Positions 1 through 6,098 of a stretch of DNA of 16,304 nucleotides are shown here, piece by piece. Origin of the DNA: Solirubrobacterales bacterium (GTDB lineage: Bacteria; Actinomycetota; Thermoleophilia; Solirubrobacterales; Solirubrobacteraceae). Within the stretch, counting starts at the first letter, position 1. Each line of letters begins with the position of its first letter. Both the position numbers and the translations under genes were made by a program. The DNA lies in the NCBI GenBank assembly GCA_016215085.1, contig JACRMD010000325.1, positions 1 to 16,304 of the forward strand, read 5' to 3'. The notes under the pieces are model-generated. The model had not been told where the DNA came from, made no database searches, and saw only the letters and a list, made by a program, of their open reading frames with translations.

Positions 1-652
1 CGTCGAGGATCAGGGCGTGCACGGCGCCGAGCGCCGCCATCGTCTCGGCCAGCTCGGCCATCGTCAGGCCGGCCTCGTCGTCGGCCCGCCCGTCGCAGGC
101 GACCGCGAGGAGCTCGCCGCGGCGGGTGAGGCCCAGCGCCGCGCGCGGGTAGCGGCCGACCGTGATGTCGGAGTCGAACTGGTGCGAGCCGGCCGAGAAG
201 CCCTCGGCGTCGCCGGTGACGGGCGCGCCGCCGCGCACGAGCAGCGGGCCCGCCTGCAGCAGGTCGCCGGCCGGCGTCGCGGGCAGCGCGTCGCGGCGGG
301 CGATGGTCACCGTCCGGCCGGCCACGTGCAGGCACGCGCGGCGCGCGTCGAACGGCGCGGCGAACGGGACGTGCTCGCGCAGGACGCCGCCGAGGCGCAG
401 CTCCCCCAGCGGCGTCAGGTGCGGGCGGGCGTAGAAGCCGCCGACGAGCGCCTCGCCGTAGCCGTGGGCGCGGCACCAGGCCTCCAGCGGCCCGGGGCGC
501 TCGAGGCGCACGACGCGGACGTCGGTGCGCCGGAGGTCGTGGCGGGCGACGTAGAGCGTCGTGCGGGCGCCGTCGGCGAGGCGCAGGCGCTCGCGGCGGA
601 CCGTGCGCGGCAGCGGCGCGCGGAGGGTGAGCGGGCGGGCTCGGGAGAGCAT
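1..652 (-). CDS. Phosphodiester glycosidase family protein (NAGPA domain), 3' end missing
   Basis: The reverse strand encodes about 217 residues before running off the left edge. A GGFY block near residues 70-73 is followed, after a G-S-H-Q-F-D stretch, by RAALGLTRRGELLAVACDGR and then GLTMAELAETM and LGAVHALILDG. This order (G-G-F-x, then R-x-A-x-G, then D-G-R, then a T-x-x-E-L-A helix and an A-L-x-L-D-G end) matches the phosphodiester glycosidase (NAGPA) domain. The family includes the enzyme that uncovers N-acetylglucosamine-1-phosphodiesters and several bacterial envelope glycosidases; the substrate here is unknown. No signal peptide is visible. In-frame ATGs also lie at 676 and 715. I prefer 652 because the codons upstream (TCA, GTT, CGT, CGA) are unlike the rest of the gene, but no Shine-Dalgarno site supports any of them. 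It is divergent from the acetyltransferase gene at 742. Confidence 0.75.
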   Translation of the reverse strand, partial: MLSRARPLTLRAPLPRTVRRERLRLADGARTTLYVARHDLRRTDVRVVRLERPGPLEAWCRAHGYGEALVGGFYARPHLTPLGELRLGGVLREHVPFAAPFDARRACLHVAGRTVTIARRDALPATPAGDLLQAGPLLVRGGAPVTGDAEGFSAGSHQFDSDITVGRYPRAALGLTRRGELLAVACDGRADDEAGLTMAELAETMAALGAVHALILD

Positions 653-729
653 GGCTCGGGGCGGACGGTTGCGCATGGCCCGGACGACGGGGTGAACGTC
701 GTGTGACCGGTTCATCGGCGGACGCCATC

Positions 730-735
730 TAGGCT
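730..735 (+). promoter_or_regulatory. Putative -10 element (TAGGCT) for leaderless start at 742
   Basis: TAGGCT lies exactly 6 nt before the GTG at 742. A transcript starting 6-7 nt after the hexamer would begin at the start codon, with no room for a Shine-Dalgarno site. The same TANNNT plus short spacer recurs at eight other gene starts in the window. Assigned by pattern only. Confidence 0.5.
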
Positions 736-741
736 GGAGCG

Positions 742-1577
742 GTGCTCGACGCCTTGCTGTCGAGGATCGGCCTCGACGCGCCCCCGCCCGCCGACGCCGC
801 GGGGCTGCGCGCGGTGCACCGCGCGTTCCTGCAGCGCGTCCCCTACGAGGACCTCGCCGTGCAGCTCGGCGAGGCGGCGCCGCTGGACCCGCCCGCGCTC
901 GCGCGCCGCTGCGTCGAGGGCCGGCGCGGCGGCTACTGCTTCGAGATCAACTCCGTGTTGCTGCTGCTGCTGGAGGCGCTCGGCTTCGCCGTGGCGCGCC
1001 ACCAGGCGGTCGTGGGCGGCGCCGGCCCGACCAACCACATGGCCCTGGTCGTCGACGTCGGCGGCGAGCGCTGGCTGGCCGACGCGGGCTTCGGCGAGGG
1101 CTTCGTGGACCCGCTGCCGCTGCGCGAGGGCCGCCACGCGGGGCCTGGCCCCTTCGCGTGGACGCTCGAGCGCGAGCCCGGGGGCACCTGGTGGCTGGGT
1201 CAGCACGAGTGGGGCTCGACGCCGGGCTTCCGGATGGAGCCCGAGCCGTCGCCGCTGGAGGCCTTCGCGCCCCACCACGAGCGGCTGTCGACCTCGCCGG
1301 AGTCGTCGTTCGTGCAGACCCTGGTGCTGCGCAGCCCTTCGACGACCGCATCGTCACGCTCCGCGCGAGGACCTTCTCCGTCAAGGGCCCGGGCGTCGAC
1401 GACCGCCGCGTGCTCGCGGACGAGGCGGCGCTGGCGAGCGTGCTCGAGCAGGCCTTCGGGATCGACGTCGCCGCGCTGGGCGACGAGCGGGTGTCGCGGC
1501 TCTGGCGCGCGGCGTGCGCGCAGCACGAGGACTTCGTCAGGCAGCGCGCTGCCGTGCCCGGAACGCCTGCCCCTTGA
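742..1577 (+). pseudogene. nat: Arylamine N-acetyltransferase, broken by a -1 frameshift near 1331
   Basis: NATs transfer acetyl from acetyl-CoA to aromatic amines and hydrazines through a cysteine protease-like Cys-His-Asp triad. The first frame shows it intact: RGGYCFEIN (Cys66), TNHMALVV (His99) and WLADAGFGEG (Asp114). The His-Asp spacing of 15 is the family value. Similarity holds through SSFVQTLVLR and then stops at codon 1333. It resumes one frame back as QPFDDRIVTLRARTFSVKGP and runs to the TGA at 1575-1577. Restoring one base near 1331 (CTG CGC CAG CCC) gives a continuous protein of about 278 residues, normal for the family. Without it the frame reads on as arginine-rich nonsense to 2919. 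No slippery heptamer is visible, so this is a real mutation or a sequencing/assembly error. GTG start; its 3' end overlaps the convergent CGNR gene by 41 nt. Confidence 0.85.
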
Positions 1578-2115
1578 CGCGGTTGCCGCAGATCCGCATC
1601 GAGCACCAGTGGCTCGAGCGGTTGCGCGACGCGTCGTAGAACATCCACCCGCAGTGCGGGCCGGGGCAGGCCTTCAGGCGCGACCACGTGCCGTCGGCCA
1701 TCGCCTCGGCGACGACGGCGAGCACCAGGCCGGTGGCGGCGGCGTGGCCCTCGCCCAGCGCCTCGTGGACCGCACCTTCCGCGCCGAAGCGGATGCGCGC
1801 GGTCGCGCCCGCGCGGTCGAGGATCGCCAGCGCGGCGGGCGGCGGGGGCGCGTCGTCGTGGTTGGCGCGGGCGAGGTCGCGCAGCGCCTCGCGGATCGCG
1901 ATGGCCGCCGCGCGGTCCTCCTCGGCAGCCGTCGCGCCGAAGCCGCGGGCCGCCAGCCACGCGCGGTAGGCGGCCAGGTCGGCCCATTCGTCCACGCCGC
2001 CGGCGTCGAGGTCCCAGAACGCGTTGCCGTAGGCCTGGACGAGCGCGAGCCGTCCGGGCGCGGGCGGGCGCCCGCCCGGCTGGCGACCGGGGTCGAAGGG
2101 GTTGCGCGCAACCAC
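1537..2115 (-). CDS. CGNR zinc finger domain-containing protein
   Basis: 192 residues. The N-terminal two thirds form the alpha-helical region usual for this family (ABATE domain). The C-terminus carries the CGNR zinc finger: Cys150 and Cys155 in CPGPHCGWMFYD, then RNRSSHWC (Cys171) and MRICGNR (Cys176), with a basic tail after it. CGNR proteins are presumed DNA-binding transcriptional regulators in actinobacteria; what this one controls or senses is not shown. The GTG start at 2115 is favoured because TACGCT lies 6 nt before it on the minus strand. It is divergent from the zinc-ribbon membrane protein gene at 2141, and their two -10 elements overlap. It could therefore influence that neighbour or itself (inference). 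The 3' end overlaps the NAT gene. Confidence 0.88.
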   Translation of the reverse strand: MVARNPFDPGRQPGGRPPAPGRLALVQAYGNAFWDLDAGGVDEWADLAAYRAWLAARGFGATAAEEDRAAAIAIREALRDLARANHDDAPPPPAALAILDRAGATARIRFGAEGAVHEALGEGHAAATGLVLAVVAEAMADGTWSRLKACPGPHCGWMFYDASRNRSSHWCSMRICGNRVKGQAFRARQRAA

Positions 2116-2121
2116 CCAACC

Positions 2122-2131
2122 AGCGTACAGT
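2122..2131. promoter_or_regulatory. Overlapping divergent -10 elements (minus TACGCT, plus TACAGT)
   Basis: The ten bases AGCGTACAGT hold TACGCT on the minus strand (2127 to 2122) and TACAGT on the plus strand (2126-2131), sharing the central TA. The minus element is 6 nt before the GTG at 2115. The plus element is 9 nt before the ATG at 2141. Both fit the TANNNT pattern seen at other starts here. Polymerase could bind for only one direction at a time, so output of the two genes may be mutually exclusive at any instant (inference). Confidence 0.5.
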
Positions 2132-2140
2132 GGTTAGGGC

Positions 2141-2908
2141 ATGGTGACCACCCAGGAGACGCCGCTGCGCACCTGCCCCGAATGCGGCGAGCAGGAGCGC
2201 ACGACCTGGGAGCGCTGCCGGCACTGCGGCACCTCGTACTTCGCCACCCCCAAGGCGACCGTCCGGCGCCGGCGGCTCCGCGCCGCCGGCGCCGGCGTCA
2301 TCGTGGCCATCGCGCTGGTGGCCGCCGGCGTGCTCGCGCTGCGCGACGCCGACGACCGCCGCGCGCGCGAGCGCGCCGACAGCAAGCAGGCGGTGGCCGC
2401 CCTGCGCGCGCGGCTCGCGCGCATCCAGGCCCCGCACCGCGGCGCCGCGCCGGAGCTCCGTCCCCCGGCCGGGTCCTCCTCCGCCCGGCAGCTCCAGGCG
2501 CGCGCCGCGCTCGTCTCCGCCGTCGAGGCCTCGATCACCCGGGACGCGCGCGGCCGCGCGCAGGCCGGCGAGCTCGACGGGCCGATCGCCGAGACCGTCT
2601 GCGGCCCGCTGACGAAGTCCAAGGAGGCGATCCCCGACGACCGGGTGCTCGCCAAGCAGGTCGGCCGCTACGACTGCGTGGCCGTCAAGCGCCCGATCGT
2701 CGACGAGTCCGGTGCGCAGGTCGCGTCGCTCGGCCACCCGTTCGTCGCTGCGCTCGACTTCAAGACCTACAAGTACACCTGGTGCCGGAACACGCCCGCG
2801 CAGGGCGAGCGCGGCGAGGCGCTGGTCTTCGTCCGGCTCGAGCGCGCATGCCTGGCGGCCAAGGGCCGGGCGCTGGGCACCGGCTACGTCGACGTCCCGG
2901 GCACCTAG
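2141..2908 (+). CDS. Zinc-ribbon, single-pass membrane protein of unknown function
   Basis: 255 residues; I do not recognise a named family. The N-terminus has a four-cysteine zinc ribbon (Cys12, Cys15, Cys26, Cys29; TCPECGE then CRHCGTSYF). A basic RRRRLR stretch precedes one hydrophobic segment at about 49-67. Residues 70-95 are charged and helical, possibly a short coiled coil. The C-terminal part would lie outside the cell if the zinc ribbon stays inside. It has four spaced cysteines (154, 179, 215, 237) that could form two disulfides. The layout of cytoplasmic ribbon, one helix and external domain suggests an envelope sensor or anchor, but nothing shows a partner. The ATG at 2141 is preceded by TACAGT and no Shine-Dalgarno site. 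Confidence 0.8.
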   Translation: MVTTQETPLRTCPECGEQERTTWERCRHCGTSYFATPKATVRRRRLRAAGAGVIVAIALVAAGVLALRDADDRRARERADSKQAVAALRARLARIQAPHRGAAPELRPPAGSSSARQLQARAALVSAVEASITRDARGRAQAGELDGPIAETVCGPLTKSKEAIPDDRVLAKQVGRYDCVAVKRPIVDESGAQVASLGHPFVAALDFKTYKYTWCRNTPAQGERGEALVFVRLERACLAAKGRALGTGYVDVPGT

Positions 2909-2916
2909 CGCGGAGG

Positions 2917-2922
2917 TAGGGT
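2917..2922 (+). promoter_or_regulatory. Putative -10 element (TAGGGT) for leaderless start at 2929
   Basis: TAGGGT is followed by six bases (CGGCGG) and then the GTG of the cyclase gene. It lies 8 nt after the stop of the preceding gene, so the cyclase may have its own promoter despite the short gap. Pattern-based. Confidence 0.5.
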
Positions 2923-2928
2923 CGGCGG

Positions 2929-4113
2929 GTGCCGTACCCGTTGCCCGAGGACCCCACCTTGGCGGCGGTGGCATCCGCGATGGAGGCCACCGGCCAGTGG
3001 GCCTGGGTGGTGGACGAGCGCTGGCGCATCGTCTACGCCACCGACGCGGTGCGGATCACCTACGGCGGCGGGGACGGCGAGCTCGCGCACTTCCCCATCG
3101 GCTGCCACCTCTTCGGGCCCGAGTGGCTCGAGGCCGCCCGCACCTGGCGCTTCGGCCCGAACGCGGCGGAGCAGATCGCGCTGACCCTCGAGGCGGCCGG
3201 CGGATGGGCGTTCGCCGACACGCCCGGTGGCGCGGCGGAGCTGCGCGAGGCCGTCGATCCCCAGCTGCGCGATGCCGTGGACGGGCTGCGCGAGCAGTCC
3301 GGCGAGGCGCTGTCGTTCGTGGCCCGGGGCATGGGCATCGGGCACGCGGTCGACGTGCCGGTGGCCGCGCTGCGGCTGCGGCGTCCCGACGGCGGTCTCG
3401 CCGGCACGCTGATGGTCTTCAAGCCGGCCGCGAGCATGGCGGTGCTCAGCGACTTCGCCTCGATGAGCGACCTCGGCCACCTCGAGCGCATGCAGCAGGT
3501 CTCCAGGGCGGCGCGGCGCCCGGCGGCGATCCTGTTCGCGGACCTCGAGGGGTCGTCCGCGCTCGCGCGGCGGCTGTCGACGGCCGGCTACTTCGCGGTC
3601 GGGCGGCGGCTGGTGCGCGCGGCCGACGCGTGCGTGATCGAGGCCGGCGGGCTCGTCGGACGGCACGTGGGCGACGGGATCGGGGCCCTCTTCCCGGCGC
3701 AGACGGCCGGGTCGGAGTCGGCCGCCGCGCGGAGCTGCATCGCCGCCGCGCGCACGCTGCGGGCCACGCTGGCCGGCGTCGCGGCCCGCAGCGACCTCGC
3801 GCCCGAGGACGTCGTGCTGCGCTGCGGGCTGCACTGGGGCCCGAGGCCCTACATCGGCGCGGTCACGACCGCGGGGCGCTGGGAGGTCATCGCGCTCGGC
3901 GACGAGGTCAACGAGGCGGCGCGCATCGAGGCCTGCGCCACCGGCGGGCGCGCGCTCGCGTCCAAGGACCTGCTCGAGCGCCTCGACGGCGACGACCGCG
4001 CGGCCCTCGGCCTCGATCCCGACCACCTCACCTACACCGTGCTCGCGGACCTGGCGACCGCGACCGAGAAGGCGCGCCGCGACGCGTCCGCGATCGCCGT
4101 CTGCGCGATCTGA
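2929..4113 (+). CDS. PAS-like sensor / class III adenylate-guanylate cyclase domain protein
   Basis: 394 residues. The N-terminal region (about 10-170) begins like a PAS domain (WAWVVDERWRIVYATDAV) and is likely a cytoplasmic sensor. Residues 197-375 form a class III nucleotide cyclase domain: ILFADLEGSS with metal-binding Asp205, RHVGDGIGALF with Asp249, then GLHWGP, and GDEVNEAARIEA with Asn328 and Arg332 of the transition-state pair. Both metal aspartates and the Asn/Arg pair are present, so catalysis is plausible. The positions that usually choose the base are changed: the expected Lys three residues before the GD is Arg245, and the position seven before Asn328 is Ile321 rather than Asp. 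ATP versus GTP use cannot be called. No transmembrane segment is seen. The start is set by GTG 6 nt after TAGGGT. Single gene, convergent with the gene at 4129. Confidence 0.85.
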   Translation: MPYPLPEDPTLAAVASAMEATGQWAWVVDERWRIVYATDAVRITYGGGDGELAHFPIGCHLFGPEWLEAARTWRFGPNAAEQIALTLEAAGGWAFADTPGGAAELREAVDPQLRDAVDGLREQSGEALSFVARGMGIGHAVDVPVAALRLRRPDGGLAGTLMVFKPAASMAVLSDFASMSDLGHLERMQQVSRAARRPAAILFADLEGSSALARRLSTAGYFAVGRRLVRAADACVIEAGGLVGRHVGDGIGALFPAQTAGSESAAARSCIAAARTLRATLAGVAARSDLAPEDVVLRCGLHWGPRPYIGAVTTAGRWEVIALGDEVNEAARIEACATGGRALASKDLLERLDGDDRAALGLDPDHLTYTVLADLATATEKARRDASAIAVCAI

Positions 4114-4128
4114 CGCGCCGAGCCCCGC

Positions 4129-4596
4129 TCAGCCCGCCGCGCGCCGGTACGCGACCTGCAGGTCCTGCTGCCAGTCACCCGGCGTGCGGGCCAGCTGCCA
4201 CGCGCCCTCGAACGCGTCGGGCCCGATGGTCGCCGAGAAGCGCTGGTCGAACCCCGGCGCGTCGCGCCAGATCCGCAGCACGCCGTCCTCGAGCGAGATC
4301 CCGTACGTCCGCCGCACGCCGCGCGAGTCGAAGTACTCCATGACGGGCCCGTCGCCGTCCTCGGGCGGTCCGATGACGCTGATCGCGTCCGGGAACAGCT
4401 CGTGGTCGTTGTGCAGGTGCTGGATGAGGAACCGACCGCCCTCCAGCCACTCGAACGTCTGGCGCCCCCGGACGACGGCATCGATCGCCGGGTGGCGCGC
4501 CTCGGTGTCCCAGGTGCCGATCAGCGCGTCGAACGGCTCCATGGCGGGATCTCGATCGGTCATGTCCCTGGGACGGTCGTAGCCGCCGGGACTCAT
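4129..4596 (-). CDS. Conserved lipocalin-like (DUF1579-like) protein of unknown function
   Basis: 155 residues from the ATG at 4596. After a short polar N-terminus comes MEPFDALIGTWDTEA, then RQTFEWLEGGRFLIQ, DAISVIGP, MEYFDSRGVRRTYGISLEDG, RIWRDAPGFDQRF and a final DLQVAYRR. Alternating strands with G-T-W near the start resemble the small beta-barrel proteins that bacterial genomes annotate as DUF1579-like or hypothetical. A ligand-binding role is possible but unproven. Start choice is uncertain: GAGAAG sits 6 nt before the ATG at 4596, other ATGs lie at 4563 and 4542, and the frame is open up to a TTG at 4653. A 16-bp perfect palindrome lies 29 nt upstream of the chosen start and probably controls it. 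Confidence 0.72.
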   Translation of the reverse strand: MSPGGYDRPRDMTDRDPAMEPFDALIGTWDTEARHPAIDAVVRGRQTFEWLEGGRFLIQHLHNDHELFPDAISVIGPPEDGDGPVMEYFDSRGVRRTYGISLEDGVLRIWRDAPGFDQRFSATIGPDAFEGAWQLARTPGDWQQDLQVAYRRAAG

Positions 4597-4701
4597 CGCC
4601 ACTTCTCGGGTGAGTGAAGGGTTTGGTGCCCTATAGGGCACGACATGCACCAACGAGGTGGTGAGGGCGCCTGACGCAGCGGCGAACCCCTCGGAGCTCG
4701 C
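4597..4701. other. 105-bp intergenic region between two minus-strand genes
   Basis: This is the longest gap without a gene on either strand. It holds the palindrome at 4626-4641 and a weak 5-bp hairpin (CACCA 4648-4652, TGGTG 4659-4663) too short to call a terminator. A TATAGG inside the palindrome is the best -10 candidate for the gene starting at 4596. The rest shows no coding signal. Confidence 0.6.
4626..4641. promoter_or_regulatory. 16-bp perfect palindrome, candidate operator
   Basis: GTGCCCTATAGGGCAC is a perfect inverted repeat with 8-bp half-sites and no spacer. On the minus strand it contains TATAGG, a possible -10 element. It ends 29 nt before the ATG at 4596, so a dimeric repressor bound here would block that promoter. 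The AT-centred core stands out against very GC-rich surroundings. No adjacent gene encodes an obvious cognate regulator. Confidence 0.5.
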
Positions 4702-5085
4702 CTACCGCGGGCGGTTCTTCTTGCGCGACGCCTTGGCGATCTTCTGCTTCTTGCGCGCGCGCGACTTGCGCAGCTGGTGGTGCGCGTCGTGCTTGCTCCC
4801 GTGGAGCTCCTCCTCGGTCGCCGGCGCATTGCGGCGGGCGTCGGAGACGATCGCCCACCCGATGCCGACGAGCAGGATGCCGCCGCCGAGGAAGATGAGG
4901 ACCTGCTGCCAGCTCTCGAGGCCGTCGTCCTTGTTGGTCGTGGACGAGTTGCCGTCGCCGCCGTCGTCCGAGGGCGCCGGGGCGACGGGCTGCGGCGTCG
5001 GGCCGAACGGGTCGGAGACCTGCGCGGCGGCGACCGGCGCGAGGAGCGCCAGCGACAGCAGCACGAGGGCGACGAGGCGCTTCAC
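4702..5085 (-). CDS. Secreted-start, single-pass membrane protein with basic cytoplasmic tail
   Basis: 127 residues; no family recognised. A signal peptide occupies about 1-21 (KRLVALVLLSLALLAP, cleavage near AAAQ). Next come a Pro/Asp/Ser/Asn-rich extracytoplasmic linker (23-58), a transmembrane helix at about 62-81, and a strongly basic tail ending KSRARKKQKIAKASRKKNRPR-like (107-127). The tail would face the cytoplasm and could touch nucleic acid or acidic lipid (inference). The GTG start overlaps the stop of the upstream gene by 4 nt. GGGAGG lies 8 nt before it, a clear Shine-Dalgarno site, so it is translated from the same message as its neighbour. Confidence 0.78.
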   Translation of the reverse strand: MKRLVALVLLSLALLAPVAAAQVSDPFGPTPQPVAPAPSDDGGDGNSSTTNKDDGLESWQQVLIFLGGGILLVGIGWAIVSDARRNAPATEEELHGSKHDAHHQLRKSRARKKQKIAKASRKKNRPR

Positions 5086-5453
5086 CGCCCGCGCCTCCCG
5101 AAGGAGATGGCGTACACCAGGTTCACGAGGCCGGCACCGTACAACGCCGCGCGCGCGGAGGGCCGGCGGAACGCCGGCGAGCTCGACCACAGCGCGTCCG
5201 TGGCGATCTCCGTCCCGCGCAGCCAGGCCAGCGCCCACCAATCGCGGCGCTCCCCGCGCACGGCGGCGACGAGGTGCGCGGCGGCGAAGGTCAGCCAGAT
5301 CGGCCCGCAGCGCCGGAAGAGCCAGCGGGCGTCCTCCGACGGGGTCGCGTGGCCGAGCAGGCGCAGGGTCTGGTCGGGCGCCGCGATGGCGCCCGCGCCG
5401 AGCGCCACGTCGAAGGCGACCATGCTCGCGTTGGCGGTCCGGACGAGGTCCAT
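5082..5453 (-). CDS. Small integral membrane protein of unknown function
   Basis: 123 residues with about four hydrophobic segments: near 9-29 (VAFDVALGAGAIAAP), 48-65 (CGPIWLTFAAAHLVAAV), 72-90 and 103-117 (AALYGAGLVNLVYAISF). Between them lie short loops with R, D and W. It looks like small multi-pass proteins of the DUF4267 kind, but I cannot assign it. First gene of a two-gene operon; its TGA overlaps the next GTG as GTGA. The ATG at 5453 has TACGCT 9 nt upstream on the minus strand and no Shine-Dalgarno site, which supports this start. Confidence 0.75.
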   Translation of the reverse strand: MDLVRTANASMVAFDVALGAGAIAAPDQTLRLLGHATPSEDARWLFRRCGPIWLTFAAAHLVAAVRGERRDWWALAWLRGTEIATDALWSSSPAFRRPSARAALYGAGLVNLVYAISFGRRGR

Positions 5454-5462
5454 GCGGCGGGC

Positions 5463-5478
5463 AGCGTACCGCTAGCCT
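5463..5478. promoter_or_regulatory. Back-to-back divergent -10 elements
   Basis: On the minus strand TACGCT (5468 to 5463) is 9 nt before the ATG at 5453. On the plus strand TAGCCT (5473-5478) is 10 nt before the ATG at 5489. Only 4 bp separate them, and the whole gap between the two start codons is 35 bp. Pattern-based. Confidence 0.45.
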
Positions 5479-5488
5479 TCGGACGGAC

Positions 5489-6091
5489 ATGGCGCAGAGG
5501 CCGCGACAGATCAAGATGCAGCAGACGAGCGCGCTCGCGTCGATGCAGCAGCTCGAGTCCCGTTCCGACGAGGAGCTCGAGCGCGAGCAGAAGTACCGCG
5601 CCGCCGCCCAGGCGATCCTGGGCGCCCGGGCCGCGGAGCGCTACGACGCGAAGGCCTCGCGCGAGCACTTCCGCCGCGCCCTCGCCGCCGCCCGGCCGCA
5701 GGAGCGCATGGCGATCCGCCGCATGGCCGACGCGTCGCTGGCGCTGGCCGAGCGCCGTCCCGAGGACCTCAAGGCCGCCGTCGAGCGCCTGGGCCAGGCG
5801 CCGCCGAGCAGCCGCCAGCTGCTGGCCCTGCGCGTCATGGGCCTGCTCGCCCCGCCGCCGAGCGCCGGCATGTGGCCGCGCATCCGCGGCATCCTGCTGG
5901 TGATCCTGCTGATCGTCGCCCTGCTGCTCCTCGGCACCGGCATCGTGCAGCTGGTCGCCCTGCCCTTCGGCGGCATCTCGCTGGTCACCTCCGTCTGGGT
6001 CGGCCTGCTGGTCGTGCTCGTCGCGCTCGGCGTCCTGGTCGTCGTCGGCCGCCGCCGGCAGGCGCGCGCGCAGGCGGCCAGGGCCGGCTAG
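5489..6091 (+). CDS. Two-pass membrane protein with charged helical N-terminal domain
   Basis: 200 residues, function unknown. Residues 1-125 are hydrophilic and helix-rich: Gln/Arg at the start, then RSDEELEREQKYRAAAQAI, and a repeat-like alternation of Ala, Arg and Glu that suggests a small TPR-like or coiled-coil domain (REHFRRALAAARP, RRMADASLALAERRP). Two strongly hydrophobic helices follow, at about 133-157 and 162-187, with a basic RRRQARAQAARAG end. Both ends would be on the same side, probably the cytoplasm. The ATG at 5489 is 10 nt after TAGCCT. It ends 7 nt before the SRAP gene and may share its transcript. Confidence 0.72.
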   Translation: MAQRPRQIKMQQTSALASMQQLESRSDEELEREQKYRAAAQAILGARAAERYDAKASREHFRRALAAARPQERMAIRRMADASLALAERRPEDLKAAVERLGQAPPSSRQLLALRVMGLLAPPPSAGMWPRIRGILLVILLIVALLLLGTGIVQLVALPFGGISLVTSVWVGLLVVLVALGVLVVVGRRRQARAQAARAG

Positions 6092-6098
6092 CGGCGCC

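Noticed and set aside
653..715. Upstream ATG starts (676, 715) for the phosphodiester glycosidase
   Set aside because: Codons here are unlike the rest of the gene and no ribosome site is seen. Not excluded: TAGATG 10 nt before 715 is a weak -10 candidate.
955..973. CTG repeat run
   Set aside because: Four leucine codons in a conserved helix of NAT; ordinary codon bias, not a microsatellite of note.
1325..1340. Programmed frameshift in NAT
   Set aside because: No slippery heptamer, stem-loop or internal Shine-Dalgarno stimulator is visible.
2285..2296. 12-bp palindrome GCCGGCGCCGGC
   Set aside because: Lies inside codons of an Ala/Gly-rich membrane helix; expected by chance in such GC-rich coding DNA.
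742..2919. 725-codon open frame on the plus strand
   Set aside because: Only the first 195 or so codons are NAT-like. The rest is arginine/alanine-rich out-of-frame reading across the minus-strand CGNR gene and the zinc-ribbon gene.
947..2974. 675-codon open frame on the minus strand
   Set aside because: Antisense shadow of NAT and the zinc-ribbon gene; no family similarity and shadow-type composition.
4648..4663. Hairpin CACCA/TGGTG as a terminator
   Set aside because: Only five base pairs, a 6-nt loop and no T run. Too weak to call.
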